A stretch of 64,000 bases of DNA from Sulfurisphaera ohwakuensis (GCF_009729055.1 NZ_CP045484.1:1054001-1118000), one strand, 5' to 3'; positions 39,365-49,381 are shown, counted from the first letter of the stretch. A program made the numbers and translations. Notes: generated by a model from the letters alone, not told the origin.

Positions 39365-40097
39365 ATTTATGCATTTTGTGTATATCGAGATTATCAGTGT
39401 TGATTAAAACTCCACTTCATGAACAAGTTTAACAAGAAATTATTATAAGATTCACTCGTTTCCTTACTTACCAGAAACAATTGTTCAATCTCACAATACT
39501 AAAATGAGATAAACCTCTGAAAACCAGAACTGAAGAAGTATCTGAATAGTTTGCTTTGTTGAAATAAAAACAATAAAAAAACCTGGGAGTTTTGGGCTAT
39601 TCCAAATAAAATTTCCTTTTGGTTAAAAGGAAGGGAGCGTATTACTTTCAATTTTTAGTAAGAGCAATAAAACCTTTATTTCAAGTGTAGTTTACGTCTT
39701 TTCATTCTCTTTCTAAAGCTTGAAGTAATATTTTGTTCAGTTAACTCCGACTTAACTTGTCACTTTAACGGGTTTTTTATTTAACGCAAAACTTTAACTG
39801 GAAAGACGTAAAAACTTTTACCCCAAATAGATTAAGGAAGAGATATACTTCAACTGGAGAATTAATAGCAAGAGAGATTATTTGAAAAATGTGAAGAAAT
39901 AAAAGAAAATATGAAAAAAGAGCTATAAGAGAATATATATTCAATTTTACCCTCCTTTTTAGGGATTAACCCCTAAAATTTGAGGTAGGTAGAGTCTAGA
40001 GATAGCTTGATAAGAGAAAAATTTTGTAACTGATATTTTCTCTTCAATTTTTTTATCATATGCTTAACTTTAAAAGAGATAAAATGTAACATAACCC
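39365..40097. other. Gene-free stretch with a hairpin at 39951-39985
   Basis: No coding frame is convincing. Bases 39957-39964 (ttttaggg) pair perfectly with 39971-39978, extended by CCTC/GAGG after an internal loop; this lies about 110 bp upstream of the cupin gene. The TATA box for the cupin (ctttaaaag, about 40070) is at leaderless distance from 40098. Confidence 0.5.
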
Positions 40098-40475
40098 ATG
40101 GATTACTACTTATCAAACATTTCGAAAGTGGAAAAACAACAAGTACCAATTAGGGGTTCCAAGGGAGCTTACATCCAATGGTTAGTTACTAAAAATGAAG
40201 GGGCACACTACGCTGTAAGGAGATTTACTTTAGAGCCTAATGGAGTGATTCCTATGCATGTACACAAATATCAAGAGACAGTAATTATAGTAAAAGGAAA
40301 ATGTAAAGTATGTGTTGCTGATAAAACTTACGAACTGAAAGAAGGAGATTACATTTTTATTGATGGAGGAGTTAAACATGCTTTTGTAAATTATGATAAA
40401 GAGTTAGAGTTCTTTTGCATAATTGATTACGCAGAAGATATGAGTATACAAACGATTGATGAAAAATGTGACTGA
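40098..40475 (+). CDS. Small cupin-domain protein
   Basis: A 125-residue single-domain cupin. The metal-binding motif 1 is [16 protein letters not shown] (H-x-H...E) and motif 2 is [14 protein letters not shown] with the last histidine. Such proteins bind a metal in a beta-barrel and may be isomerases, dioxygenases or sugar-binding. It is a stand-alone gene. The two cysteines in KCKVCVADK and a C-terminal one are unusual for an aerobic thermophile's cupin but have no clear meaning. Substrate unknown. Confidence 0.85.
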   Translation: MDYYLSNISKVEKQQVPIRGSKGAYIQWLVTKNEGAHYAVRRFTLEPNGVIPMHVHKYQETVIIVKGKCKVCVADKTYELKEGDYIFIDGGVKHAFVNYDKELEFFCIIDYAEDMSIQTIDEKCD

Positions 40476-41185
40476 GAAAGGAAGGAAAGTAGTTAAGATT
40501 TTATTTTTACATTAAGACATGAAGATTAAGAAAGACATAATTATGAGAGAATTTTTGAGATATCCCATGCTCTGCCTCTTGTACAATGGCGTAATAGTAG
40601 TCGTATCTCTGTAATACAAATTTAGCTGAGACAATAAAACCTAAAGTAGAGAAAGGCTTCAGCTTACTCTTATTTATACGATAATAGTACTACAATACGA
40701 GAGTATTCAGTTAAACTATAGTCTTTTTCATAACAGTTGCAAAGGGAATTTGAAGGGCTATCCCAAATTTAGCAAGGAGCTTCTGTGAAATGGGGTGGCG
40801 AAGAAAAGCTACTTGTCTAATCCAGTATCTCCCCAAAATATATAGTGTTTTCATAGTAAATGCAAAGGATAATAACATTATACTAATATCTTGTTACTCT
40901 AATCATTGGTTCACTTTTAACATCTTAGCCTTTTTGTAACTAATATGAAAAAGACCATTATTCAATAGAATTATTTTCGATGTGATGAATTTGGAGTTAT
41001 ATTGCTTGGATTTATAAATGAATATAGCAAAAATGAATATATGAGATAACGTATTGATTAAATGCATATTACAATAAATAACATAGAATAAAAACATTAA
41101 TTAACCATTCTCATAAGGCAATTTAATAGTGTAAATAGTTAAAAAAATAAGTTAGTATTCAAAATAATCTTACGGAGGTGAAAAG
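40476..41185. other. Intergenic region with a short coding relic near 40741-40850
   Basis: A GC-richer patch reads KGNLKGYPKFSKELL and, one frame on, VKWGGEEKLLV before a stop. It looks like a decayed piece of a gene or transposase that I cannot name. A 31-codon ATG frame at 40519-40614 and a 64-codon minus frame at 40903-41097 have no support beyond being open. Confidence 0.4.
41174..41181 (+). promoter_or_regulatory. Strong Shine-Dalgarno before a first gene
   Basis: cggaggtga is a near-perfect match to the 16S rRNA tail and lies 5-6 nt before the GTG at 41186. Most first genes in this window look leaderless, so this operon is unusual in having a leadered mRNA. It also fixes GTG 41186 as the start. 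Confidence 0.75.
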
Positions 41186-41527
41186 GTGAAGAAAGATAGA
41201 ATGGAAGTAATAAGCAAGTATAGCAATGTAACTGCATTTTTAGCTCTAGTAGCTATAACTCTACTAGCAATGTTTCCATTATCGATTTACCTACTAGCCG
41301 CTTACATGGCTATTGAAGGGCTCGATATGGTCGAGTTTAGTATTTTTGGTTTCGAGGTTTCAATTGATTATGGTACTGCTACTAGTATGGCGCAAATCTT
41401 TTTTGTAGGAGCAGGAGCATTTGGTGGTCTTGCCGCTGTAGCTCACTATATGGGTTATAACACGCTAGCATTAGTACTTCTAATTGTAGGCATAGGGCTT
41501 GCATTCTTCGGTCTAGGCTTCGGTTAG
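41186..41527 (+). CDS. Small membrane protein of unknown function
   Basis: A 113-residue protein with three hydrophobic segments (about 15-45, 65-85 and 90-112) and a short basic N-terminus. I know no family. It starts with GTG behind a strong Shine-Dalgarno sequence, and the protease gene follows its TAG with no spacing. It may be a substrate, chaperone or regulatory subunit of the membrane protease encoded next. The small size and Gly-rich C-terminus (GIGLAFFGLGFG) also allow a small secreted or bacteriocin-like membrane peptide, but there is no direct sign. Confidence 0.65.
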   Translation: MKKDRMEVISKYSNVTAFLALVAITLLAMFPLSIYLLAAYMAIEGLDMVEFSIFGFEVSIDYGTATSMAQIFFVGAGAFGGLAAVAHYMGYNTLALVLLIVGIGLAFFGLGFG

Positions 41528-42967
41528 GTGATAAAATTGAATAAAAGAAAGGCAGTATTTTTCTTTTCTCTCCTTTCCATATTGAGTTCTATCTTTTCAT
41601 TTTTTATATATAAAATCAATCCTTTTTTAGCGCAAATAATCCTTTTTATGGGTATTGGATTTGCAAGCATAGGAATGTTTTTCGCAGCCCTCATTGCAAT
41701 ATCCCTTTTTAAAGCCCTTTTTAAAGGGGATTTACAGAAGTCTGTGCCAGAATCGAAATCATATAGTAAAAACGTTTATAATCCTTTTATTTTAATCGTA
41801 AAAATGTCTTTGCTTCTCTCTTTCTCATTAACACTTTCTTCACTCTTTATTTTTGCTTGTTTTGTTTGGATTCTTCACGTAACTTTTATTACCCCTATGG
41901 ATTTATTTGTTTCGATTGCCTTAAACTTCTTATTTGGAATTTTATTTTCAATGATAGTATTATCTAGAGTTGATTTATTTAAAGAGGTTAAACCTGGAGA
42001 AGTTAAAATTATTAGGGTTCCTAAATTTGTGCATGGTGGTTTAACTACAGGTGTTCTTGCATTATCGCTTCGTTCACCTTTTAAGGAAATAATATTTATA
42101 TATGATTATGAAGATGAATCTCTTGTAAAGACAATTGAGTTACATGAGTTAGCCCATGCAAAGGAATATCATCCAATTTTACTTCAAATAATAGGAATAT
42201 TACTAGTATCTATTATTGGTTCTCTATTATTTTTCACACCTTTTTCATATATTATTCCCCTCATAAACATTAGTTTGCTTCTTGTAATTAAAACACTGTT
42301 AGTAGTGTTGTCTATAGGAGTTGCAAGTCTCCTCTTCTTGAGGGTTGCAGAATCGAGGGCTGACGCTTTCGCATTTAAGATAATTGGTGAAAAAGCGTAT
42401 GAGAATTTATTAGAAATACTTAGAATACATTATGGTAAAAATATAAAGAGTACTGAGGAAGCCCCTCTATTTAGTAGAATTACTCACACCTCATCAAGGA
42501 ATGCTTTAAAAACTGGAGATCCTTTATCCTCCTTAGGCCTTTGGGAGTTTCCAACAATTCTCTCTTTTGTAGCAGCAACAATTGCAATAATGCGTGCAAA
42601 CTCAATTATTATAATAGAACTCTTCCCTTTCCTTTACATAGGTATTCTTGTAATATTATTTCTAGTAGGGTTAGTTTTCTTACCCATTGTAAAGAAGTAC
42701 TATGGAATGACTGAAAGGGGAAGCATGAACTTCTCCACCCTACTTGCCGGACTTTACATAATTTCAAGTATGAGTGCACTAAATGGATACCCTAACATAT
42801 ACTTAATTATTTTCCTATTCTTAGTTGGGATAGCTTTAACATATATGATTGCTAGAGTGTTTCTAAAATCTAAAAAGATTATTATACACACCCTCCTAAT
42901 ATATCTAGGTATAAACATCCTCATTGGCGTAATCAGCGTAATCAGAATATTTCTACATGGTGTATAA
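41528..42967 (+). CDS. M48-type membrane zinc metalloprotease
   Basis: A 479-residue membrane protein with a protease core. The zinc motif is H206-E-L-A-H210 (IELHELAHAKEYHP) and the third ligand is in RVAESRADAFAF (E275), as in the M48/HtpX group. Four hydrophobic segments precede the core, two lie between the motifs and four or more follow, so it is larger than bacterial HtpX (about 290 residues). It probably degrades or processes membrane proteins. It starts with GTG directly after the stop of the small membrane protein, and a SpoIIM-like gene follows by 2 nt. Confidence 0.8.
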   Translation: MIKLNKRKAVFFFSLLSILSSIFSFFIYKINPFLAQIILFMGIGFASIGMFFAALIAISLFKALFKGDLQKSVPESKSYSKNVYNPFILIVKMSLLLSFSLTLSSLFIFACFVWILHVTFITPMDLFVSIALNFLFGILFSMIVLSRVDLFKEVKPGEVKIIRVPKFVHGGLTTGVLALSLRSPFKEIIFIYDYEDESLVKTIELHELAHAKEYHPILLQIIGILLVSIIGSLLFFTPFSYIIPLINISLLLVIKTLLVVLSIGVASLLFLRVAESRADAFAFKIIGEKAYENLLEILRIHYGKNIKSTEEAPLFSRITHTSSRNALKTGDPLSSLGLWEFPTILSFVAATIAIMRANSIIIIELFPFLYIGILVILFLVGLVFLPIVKKYYGMTERGSMNFSTLLAGLYIISSMSALNGYPNIYLIIFLFLVGIALTYMIARVFLKSKKIIIHTLLIYLGINILIGVISVIRIFLHGV

Positions 42968-42969
42968 AA

Positions 42970-43452
42970 TTGTTAAAAGAATTTAATTGGAAGAATATTA
43001 TAAAAATTTACCTTACATTTTGGTTAGGCCTCTTAGGAGGAGGCTTAATAGATTACTTCAAAGGTTTCTCCAAACCAAGTGTTCCAATACCTCTTCCCAT
43101 ACCTGACTACGGACTTTTCTTGAAGATTATAGAGGTGAACTTTACATTTGCAATAATACTCTTCCTTCTTGGTATCAGTAAGGTAATTCAGAGGATAGTA
43201 ATTTTGGTCTTATCTTTTGTTATAGGCGAAATAGTATTTACCTCTGGTTTTATAATAGGCTTAATTGGTATTCTTCCTCATGGTATCTTAGAGCTTTTAG
43301 GTTTTTGCTTCATCGCTTATGCAGGAGAAAATTTTAGATATAGAAACAAAGTAATAAAGCTTCTTTTCATAGGCTTTATCATGTTAGTAATTGCGGCTTT
43401 CATAGAGTCATCCTTAACTATTTACATCCTTGAACATATATTATCCAAGTAG
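42970..43452 (+). CDS. SpoIIM/DUF95-like membrane protein
   Basis: A 160-residue membrane protein with about five hydrophobic segments. The segment GILPHGILELLGFCFIAYAG followed by a final helix with AAFIES is typical of the SpoIIM (DUF95) family, widespread in archaea and often next to transport or signalling genes. The start codon is TTG, 2 nt after the stop of the protease gene, so it is the third gene of the operon. A role in a membrane complex with the protease is likely but unproven. Confidence 0.75.
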   Translation: MLKEFNWKNIIKIYLTFWLGLLGGGLIDYFKGFSKPSVPIPLPIPDYGLFLKIIEVNFTFAIILFLLGISKVIQRIVILVLSFVIGEIVFTSGFIIGLIGILPHGILELLGFCFIAYAGENFRYRNKVIKLLFIGFIMLVIAAFIESSLTIYILEHILSK

Positions 43453-44283
43453 TTTTACACCCTGAAGTGTTCATGAATAATGATAAAAATATTTGCGTAT
43501 CAGTAGAAGACCACTAATGCCAAGACCTAAACATGTAGGCAACCTCTCCTTATTAATACGCTTACATATAATTGTATAAATTTAATATCTTATGAGTTCT
43601 AAATTCGACATCATTATTTGCTTTTTTACTTTAAGTGTGATAAATCGAGCCTTAACTCCATATATACCATGATGAGGAAATTTAGTGATTGTGATAAGGT
43701 TATGTTTTTTTAGATAATCAAAAATTTGAACTTCATTAACTCTCTCTAATACTCATCACTTGAAGTTTAAGGAGAGAACAGAATGCTTCATATTATAAGT
43801 AGACACAGTAGAGTATTATAGTCAATCCATCCTATAATCTTCTTTCTAATAATTCCACGTATATGAGAATTTTAACTTAATGTCTTTCTCTTATTATGCT
43901 AACTTAATGAATTTGTATGTTACCTCATATACAGCTCAGATTGGCTTCATAAACCTCTCTTCTATAAAGAGTCAAATTCCATAAGTTTTTATTGATTAGT
44001 AGTTTAAAGATATTATCTTACCATAAAAATTATAATATTTGCTCATAAACTAATAAATACTTAGAATTTGCTTCCTTATTTTTATCGCTTACTAGAAAGA
44101 AATCTTCAATTAGTAAGAGGATCTTTCTTATATGTTTTTAACGTAACATAAAAACGTAACGATTTTCCTACTATAATTGCTAATTGAGTTATTAGGCTTT
44201 TGCTTCTCATTATTTATCATATATGACAAATTCTCACATTAATAGTTTGTCACATATGACAAGATTATATTATACGATATATT
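43453..44283. other. Intergenic region with a probable gene relic on the minus strand
   Basis: The minus-strand frame at 43582-43752 stays open for 56 codons and has coding character (VNEVQIFDYLKKHNLITITK ... GVKARFITLKV) but no start codon and no family I recognise. It looks like the end of a lost gene. The remainder is AT-rich and empty until the repeats at 44218. Confidence 0.35.
44218..44258. promoter_or_regulatory. Inverted repeat upstream of the broken ATPase gene
   Basis: catatatgacaaa (44218-44230) and tttgtcacatatg (44246-44258) are inverse copies with one mismatch and a 15-nt spacer; a third atatgacaag half-site follows at 44254. It lies 26 bp before the ATG at 44284 and overlaps the expected promoter, so it looks like an operator. 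A different tandem palindrome stands before the paralogue at 52582. Confidence 0.55.
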
Positions 44284-45847
44284 ATGAATGATGAGGAACT
44301 ACTGAAGATAATGTCAGAATGGAACTTCTGGGCTGAACCCTTTTTCACGTTAATAAAAATCTTTTTATATTTGATAATGTTAAAATTTTTTCGATAAAGA
44401 TGATCTCTCACACCGATGTGGGCTATGCCCAAAAGGGTGAGGGAGATAACGGAGATGTGAGTCCCGTGCCGTTGGGCTCAAAGGAGTCCCATGACCCACC
44501 TACCAGTAGGTGGTTGAGGGCTAAGCCCCTACACTCGATCATGATTGAAGATAAAATGAGTGAAATGAAAGTGTAGGGACAAACGGAAAAAGAAAAGCCT
44601 AAAGTAGGAATAGAAAAGTAATGTTATGTGGAGAGAATAATAAAACTGTTAAGCAGTGTAAAAAATAGTAGTTATTTCTGGAATTAGGAGGGCAGGAAAG
44701 TCTTTCATTGCGAGACAAATATTAAACAGACTAATAGAGAATGGAGTAAACCCAGATGATACTTTAATTATTAGATTCGACGATAAGAGGCTGATAAACC
44801 TTAATTATGAGCTACTTCTGAAAATATATACTCTTTAACTTATGTAAAAAAGGATAAGAGTAAGCCCACTTATCTAGTGCTAGATGAGGCACAAGAAATT
44901 GAGGGCTGGGAGAGGTTCGTTAGAGGTTTAGAAGAAAGACGCGAGGCAAAGATAATTGTTACGGGATCATCGGCAAAACTATTAAGTTCGGAGTTCACGA
45001 CTTTACTTTCTGGTAGGCGTGTTGAAGTTAGAGTTACTCCTCTCTCCTTCCGTAAGATATTGAAATTTAAAGGGATAAGTGTGAAAGGAATTGTTGAGTT
45101 AGCGGAAAACATAGATAAAATAAAGAGAGAACTGGTAGAAATGATGAACTACGGAGGATTTCCAGACGTCGTTCTTAATCCAGAGGTGAGGGCTGAGCTT
45201 ATTCACTCCTACTTTGACACGATTATTGTGAAAGATATTTTAGGTATAATATTAAAAGGGAGGAGAATATAAGGACTCTTGCTAAGTTTTGCATTTCCTC
45301 CTCTGCCTCTAAAATAACTTATAATAGCGTGTCCAAGTTCCTTAAAATCCCAGTAAAGATTGTTGAGAGGTACTCTGAATATCTTGAAAAATCATTCCTA
45401 CTTTTTTTCATAAAGAACTATTCAATATCTCCTAAAGATATAGAGAATCCACCTAGAAAGGTTTATGTAATAGATAACGGCTTTTTAAAGTATTTTTATA
45501 CCGCGCCTCTCAGAAGGACTTTTGAAAGCTTAATTGTTCAGCATCTATATAGATATACGATAAGAAGGTTTTATGAACTGTACTATTGGTCTTCTGAAGA
45601 TTCTGAAATTGACGTTATCATAAAGAGTGGTAAAAAGATTCTCCCTATACAGATAACTTATGAACTGAATGATGAAAATGAGGAGAGAGAGCTAAAGAGT
45701 TTAAGAAAGTTCAAAAAATATGCAGACTATAATGCTGCACTTATAGTTACGTTTGAACAGAAGAGGGAGATAGAAGAGATTAAAGTTCTCCATGCATATA
45801 AGTTCCTTATTAATATAGAAGATATATTGTACTCTTTTATGAGCTAA
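44284..45847 (+). pseudogene. DUF4143/AAA_14-type ATPase destroyed by IS607 relic and frameshifts
   Basis: The N-terminus (MNDEELLKIMSEWNFWAEPF) matches the start of the intact paralogue at 52582. An IS607-derived stretch then interrupts it. The gene resumes at about 44665 with Walker A (ISGIRRAGKSFIARQ), shifts frame near 44835, continues with Walker B (TYLVLDEAQEIEGWERF) to about 45241, shifts again, and ends with the winged-helix and DUF4143 parts (IRTLAKFCISSSASKITYNS ... SEIDVIIKSGKK) at 45847. At least two frameshifts plus the insertion make it non-functional. Such ATPases are common, poorly understood accessory genes of archaea. Confidence 0.85.
44440..44576 (+). mobile_element. Terminal relic of an IS607-family element (tnpB 3' end)
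   Basis: The frame reads GDVSPVPLGSKESHDP...RWLRAKPLHSIMIEDKMSEM and stops, nearly identical to the C-terminus of the intact TnpB at 54354-55592 on the other strand. The DNA continues gtgtaggg and then acaaacgg, like the end of the intact element. Only about 140 bp of recognisable element remain, so most was deleted after insertion in the ATPase gene. Confidence 0.8.
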
Positions 45848-46095
45848 GATTATATATAGAAGAGTGATAAAGAAAACTAGTTACAGATCTCTGATAGTCT
45901 TATATTTCGACAATCTGGAAATAATTCTTTCTTTCGAAGGAGATAAACAGACTCTTCATGATCTAAATTATTGTCTTTAAAACTATATAACATAGAATTT
46001 CTCTATAAAAATATTATAGATATAAACATCTATTTAAACCTCTCTATAAAAGAGAGTTAAGGAATAAGAGGCTTAGATTCTTATCAAATCATAAG

Positions 46096-47124
46096 TTATG
46101 ATATCACTACTGATCCCTCTGGGTCTGTAACGTATGGAGCTAATTCAGAGGATAGCATATATACTTCATATACTCCATCTCTTCCTAAATTTTCCAGAGT
46201 TGTACTTTTCTTTTCGTAAACATATAACACTTGCTTAGAGATTACGACTATAGTATCTACGTTAGGTGAGATGTATATGTTGCCTAAATGTCTTAGTAAT
46301 TCTATTTCCATTGTTCCAGTCCTATCAACGACTCTGTATAATAACGCATGTACGTAGGGAGGTATTATTAAATTAACGTCTGAATATCCTGAAGAAAGAA
46401 CCTGTTCATAAGCCCTAACGATGTCATTGACAATATTGCCCGGAATATTCCAATCACTTCTGTTCATTTTCTTGCTACGTTGTAATATGGACAAAGGATG
46501 TTCCCTATAGATTAATAAATCCTCTTTTCTACTATGCATAAGGTAAGCCTTCATAAAGACTGGCTGAGTTTCTTCTTTGGGTAGATCTGGCATAACTTTA
46601 AAGAGCGTGTTTATTCTGCTTAGAGGATATGAGACTTGCTTATCAGATTGTATTATTGCGGTATCTTGTACTTTTGTCTCATAAAACGGTATTGCTTGCT
46701 GATCCCATTTTATTATGTTAGATAAACTCTTTAAGGAAGATTTAACATAATTTTTCTCTGACATAGCGTCACTTTTCTCAACTTTAGTTTTTTCATTAGT
46801 GAGTTCAACGTCATTAATTTTTATAGGAAACTCCTCCTTTCCTATTAATTTTGAAGCCTCATTCCAACCTTTTAATATGTAATTGAACTCTTCCCTATTT
46901 AGGTGATATAGTAACCTCAAAAACTCACCGAAATGTGTCATCTCTTCTTTAGCAATATCATCATGCACTTTCTTTACGAATTCGTCTGAAAATAGCTTTC
47001 CTTGTTGAAGATAATAGTTAATAGCATCAATTTCAGCAGCTAAAGCGCCCCGTATAGCCCTTATCATCTCTTCTTGATCCATCTTTTCCTTTCTTACATT
47101 TACTGAAGGATCTGTTGAAAACAT
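46096..47124 (-). CDS. Ferritin-like domain fused to encapsulin shell protein
   Basis: A 342-residue protein in two parts. Residues about 15-97 form a short ferritin-like domain with metal residues in two helices (AEIDAINYYLQQGK and IAKEEMTHFGEFLRLL; E31, E60/E61, H64). A charged linker (about 98-122) leads to an HK97-fold encapsulin shell (about 123-342) with the typical C-terminal pattern NDIVRAYEQVLSSGYSD, NLIIPPYVHALLYR, ISPNVDTIVVIS and YVTDPEGSVVI. Length and order match the Pyrococcus furiosus fusion encapsulin. It should self-assemble into a compartment that oxidises and stores iron, so no separate cargo gene is needed. The TATA box at about 47140-47152 predicts a leaderless start at 47124. 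Confidence 0.88.
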   Translation of the reverse strand: MFSTDPSVNVRKEKMDQEEMIRAIRGALAAEIDAINYYLQQGKLFSDEFVKKVHDDIAKEEMTHFGEFLRLLYHLNREEFNYILKGWNEASKLIGKEEFPIKINDVELTNEKTKVEKSDAMSEKNYVKSSLKSLSNIIKWDQQAIPFYETKVQDTAIIQSDKQVSYPLSRINTLFKVMPDLPKEETQPVFMKAYLMHSRKEDLLIYREHPLSILQRSKKMNRSDWNIPGNIVNDIVRAYEQVLSSGYSDVNLIIPPYVHALLYRVVDRTGTMEIELLRHLGNIYISPNVDTIVVISKQVLYVYEKKSTTLENLGRDGVYEVYMLSSELAPYVTDPEGSVVIS

Positions 47125-47499
47125 ATAATTATATCTCTTTATAAGATATATAAGCTTGCACAGAAGGCGTATCCGTAATTTAATTGTCGTGCTATTTGTT
47201 TTATCAAGAATCAGTTATCGATAATGTGCTTTGGCTAATAAACTCTGGAGAATAAAGGATCTAAAATAACTAACACTAAGCATAATTCTTAAAGATTACC
47301 CTTAGCCAATAGAATATTGGATATATTTGCTATCAAAGATTTTATCCCCCTTGGACTCGCGTTAGGGCGTCAAATACGTAATAAATGTAATTTACTTTAC
47401 TAATAAATTTTTTATACTAAAACAAGTATAACAGACTCAACTGGTATAATAATACTTAAGGGGAACAACGTGCGAGCAAATTACAATTTCCATGGTATA

Positions 47500-47900
47500 A
47501 CTTAGACGTAATCCCAAAATATTTGGGTTAGAAGAGTAAGAGTAAATACCTTTTGGTTTGCGAGGAAATCTTGAAAGAGCTGTAATCATAAGGGAGTTTG
47601 ATGGTTTCAAGTTCACCAAAATGAACCCCTTGGATTTACTTAAAGATGTTGATCGTAATGTGCTCTTCAGAGAGTCGTACGGGGGGACATTAAACTAGTA
47701 ACTGTTAATAGTGTGGTCAAGAATTTCCTCAACGTTAGGAAGTCCAGTCAAAGTCCTCGTTACACTGGTTTGTCCATAAGTTCGGCGACAGAATAAGGGA
47801 TTTACTCCTCAAGGTCTTCTGGGGATTTGAAATACATTACCATATAAGACACATTATAATCTTTAATACTTCGAAAGATGTAATAGATGAAGAGGAGTGA
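47500..47900 (+). pseudogene. Decayed gene of unknown family
   Basis: Three stretches of coding character are readable on the plus strand in shifting frames: IPFGLRGNLERAVIIREFDG followed by FKFTKMNPLDLLKDVDRNVL; KLVTVNSVVKNFLNVRKSSQ; and HWFVHKFGDRIRDLLLKVFW running to the TGA at 47898-47900 (ending IFNTSKDVIDEEE). The patch is GC-richer than its surroundings. I cannot name the family; a transposase or an accessory enzyme is possible. The flank 47125-47499 holds only the encapsulin promoter. Confidence 0.5.
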
Positions 47901-47935
47901 CTAGGAATTACTTAAGCTTTGAGGTGTAAATAATA

Positions 47936-48700
47936 ATGATTATACGTGAAGCGACTTATAGTGATATTCAAGAAATGTCAGCAGTTTGGGGAGAGTCAAT
48001 GGGTTCCTCTAACGTAGAAGCAAATAAAGAGATCTTTTCTATTTTCCTTGATCTAGGAAAATGTATAGTAGTGGAGGAAGGAGAAAGAATAATCTCTACT
48101 GCTTGTTATATTCCTTATTATAACTTAAGCTGGATAGGTAATGTAGGTGTAAAGCCAGAATACCAACGTAAGGGAATTGGAAGAAAAATAATGATTGAAT
48201 TACTCAATGATATAAAGACAAGGAGTATAAGGCTTGACGCAACCAATGCTGGTTATAAGCTTTATAGAGATCTTGGTTTTGAAGAAGAGTATAAGACTGT
48301 GGTTTATGATATTTCGCAAGTTAGAGGAGAGGGAAAAGCTAAAATAACAGAAAAGCTCGAGGATTGGATGCTTAAACTGGATAAAATGGCGTTCGGTGAT
48401 GATAGGTCAAAACTTTTGTCACGAATTAAGGGTAAAATAGTATATAATGAGGGTGGTTTCGGTATAGTTTATCGAAACGTTATAGGTCCATTAATAGCTG
48501 TTAATGAGCTAAGTGCTGAAGAATTGATTAGATATGCTGTATCGAATCTAGGAGTAAGGTTAATTATAACTGTCAATGAGGAATTCATAAAGAGTCTGGG
48601 AGGCGAGAAAGTTTACGAATGCGTAAGAATGAGAAAAGGGGATAAAATAAATGAGGATAAGGAGCTAATTTATGGTATCTTCAGATATTCGTTCGGTTAG
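47936..48700 (+). CDS. GNAT-family N-acetyltransferase, two-domain
   Basis: A 254-residue protein. The first 130 residues are a GNAT domain with the acetyl-CoA loop VGVKPEYQRKGIGRKIM and the later DATNAGYKLYRDLGFEEE segment. The C-terminal 120 residues form a second, degenerate domain seen in YitH/HolE-like acetyltransferases (GFGIVYRNVIGPLIAVN). It acetylates an amine of an unknown small molecule or protein. It stands alone, 35 bp after a gene relic. Confidence 0.85.
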   Translation: MIIREATYSDIQEMSAVWGESMGSSNVEANKEIFSIFLDLGKCIVVEEGERIISTACYIPYYNLSWIGNVGVKPEYQRKGIGRKIMIELLNDIKTRSIRLDATNAGYKLYRDLGFEEEYKTVVYDISQVRGEGKAKITEKLEDWMLKLDKMAFGDDRSKLLSRIKGKIVYNEGGFGIVYRNVIGPLIAVNELSAEELIRYAVSNLGVRLIITVNEEFIKSLGGEKVYECVRMRKGDKINEDKELIYGIFRYSFG

Positions 48701-48994
48701 TTCTGAGTGAGAAGAAATTATTATATTCTATATTTATCATAATTAAATTACTTAATATTATGTACTATCATATGTAATAAAATTCTTTATTTTAGAACAA
48801 AATTTTATAACTTACCTATCGTCTCTTCAATTTATTAGCCAATTTCTTGTAGTATCTCCGTAGAATTTGTTTACGAGTTAAGGACTATCTCATTTTAACC
48901 GATGATATGGAAATCGTTAAAAGATCTCAGCAAAAAGAATATTTTTAACTTCATGTCTTTTATTTAATATAGAGATATTAACATGTAAAAATTT

Positions 48995-49381
48995 TTAGCT
49001 TATGAAAATATACAGGGCTGTGGAGACTATAATTAAAAGTATATCAAGGATGAAGGCTATTAGTGCTGGTCCAGTAGTTACGGGTAATGGTTTCCCAATT
49101 AGTGGTGCTGGAAGGACTCTTGTTAACGTAAGTAAGAGGTAATTGATCCACCAATAGACGATTTCTAGTAAATAAATTATTTTTACGGTAAATAATCTAA
49201 AGGCAAGGATGAATAGTACCCCAGCAATTATTGAGAGAACAGCATCTAATATAAAGAATATTCTTATTCCAAAAGGTAAGAAGCTTAATCCGTATAAGGG
49301 GAAATGATCGGCACTCCAAGCAAAACTAAGTATACCTCCTACTATCCCTAAACCTATTATTGAAGTGGAAACTCTTTTCAT
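48995..49381 (-). CDS. Small four-helix membrane protein
   Basis: A 128-residue protein with four hydrophobic segments (about 8-28, 38-62, 68-88 and 103-127), a basic N-terminus and few charged residues elsewhere. I do not recognise the family. It diverges from the Ser/Thr-rich peptide gene at 49492 with 110 bp between them, so the two may share control. Confidence 0.6.
   Translation of the reverse strand: MKRVSTSIIGLGIVGGILSFAWSADHFPLYGLSFLPFGIRIFFILDAVLSIIAGVLFILAFRLFTVKIIYLLEIVYWWINYLLLTLTRVLPAPLIGKPLPVTTGPALIAFILDILLIIVSTALYIFIS

Noticed and set aside
39590-40780. Recurring gggctat motif near 34600, 39595 and 40758
   Set aside because: The shared core is only about 11 bp and flanks do not align, so chance is sufficient.
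40903-41097. 64-codon minus-strand frame
   Set aside because: Composition is that of random AT-rich DNA, with no promoter at leaderless distance and no neighbour.
29650-44160. Shared acgttacg / cgtaacg motifs at about 29660 and 44145
   Set aside because: Eight-base matches in AT-rich DNA with no further similarity.
47437-47619. 60-codon minus-strand frame
   Set aside because: Antisense to a plus-strand coding relic that shows better protein-like character.
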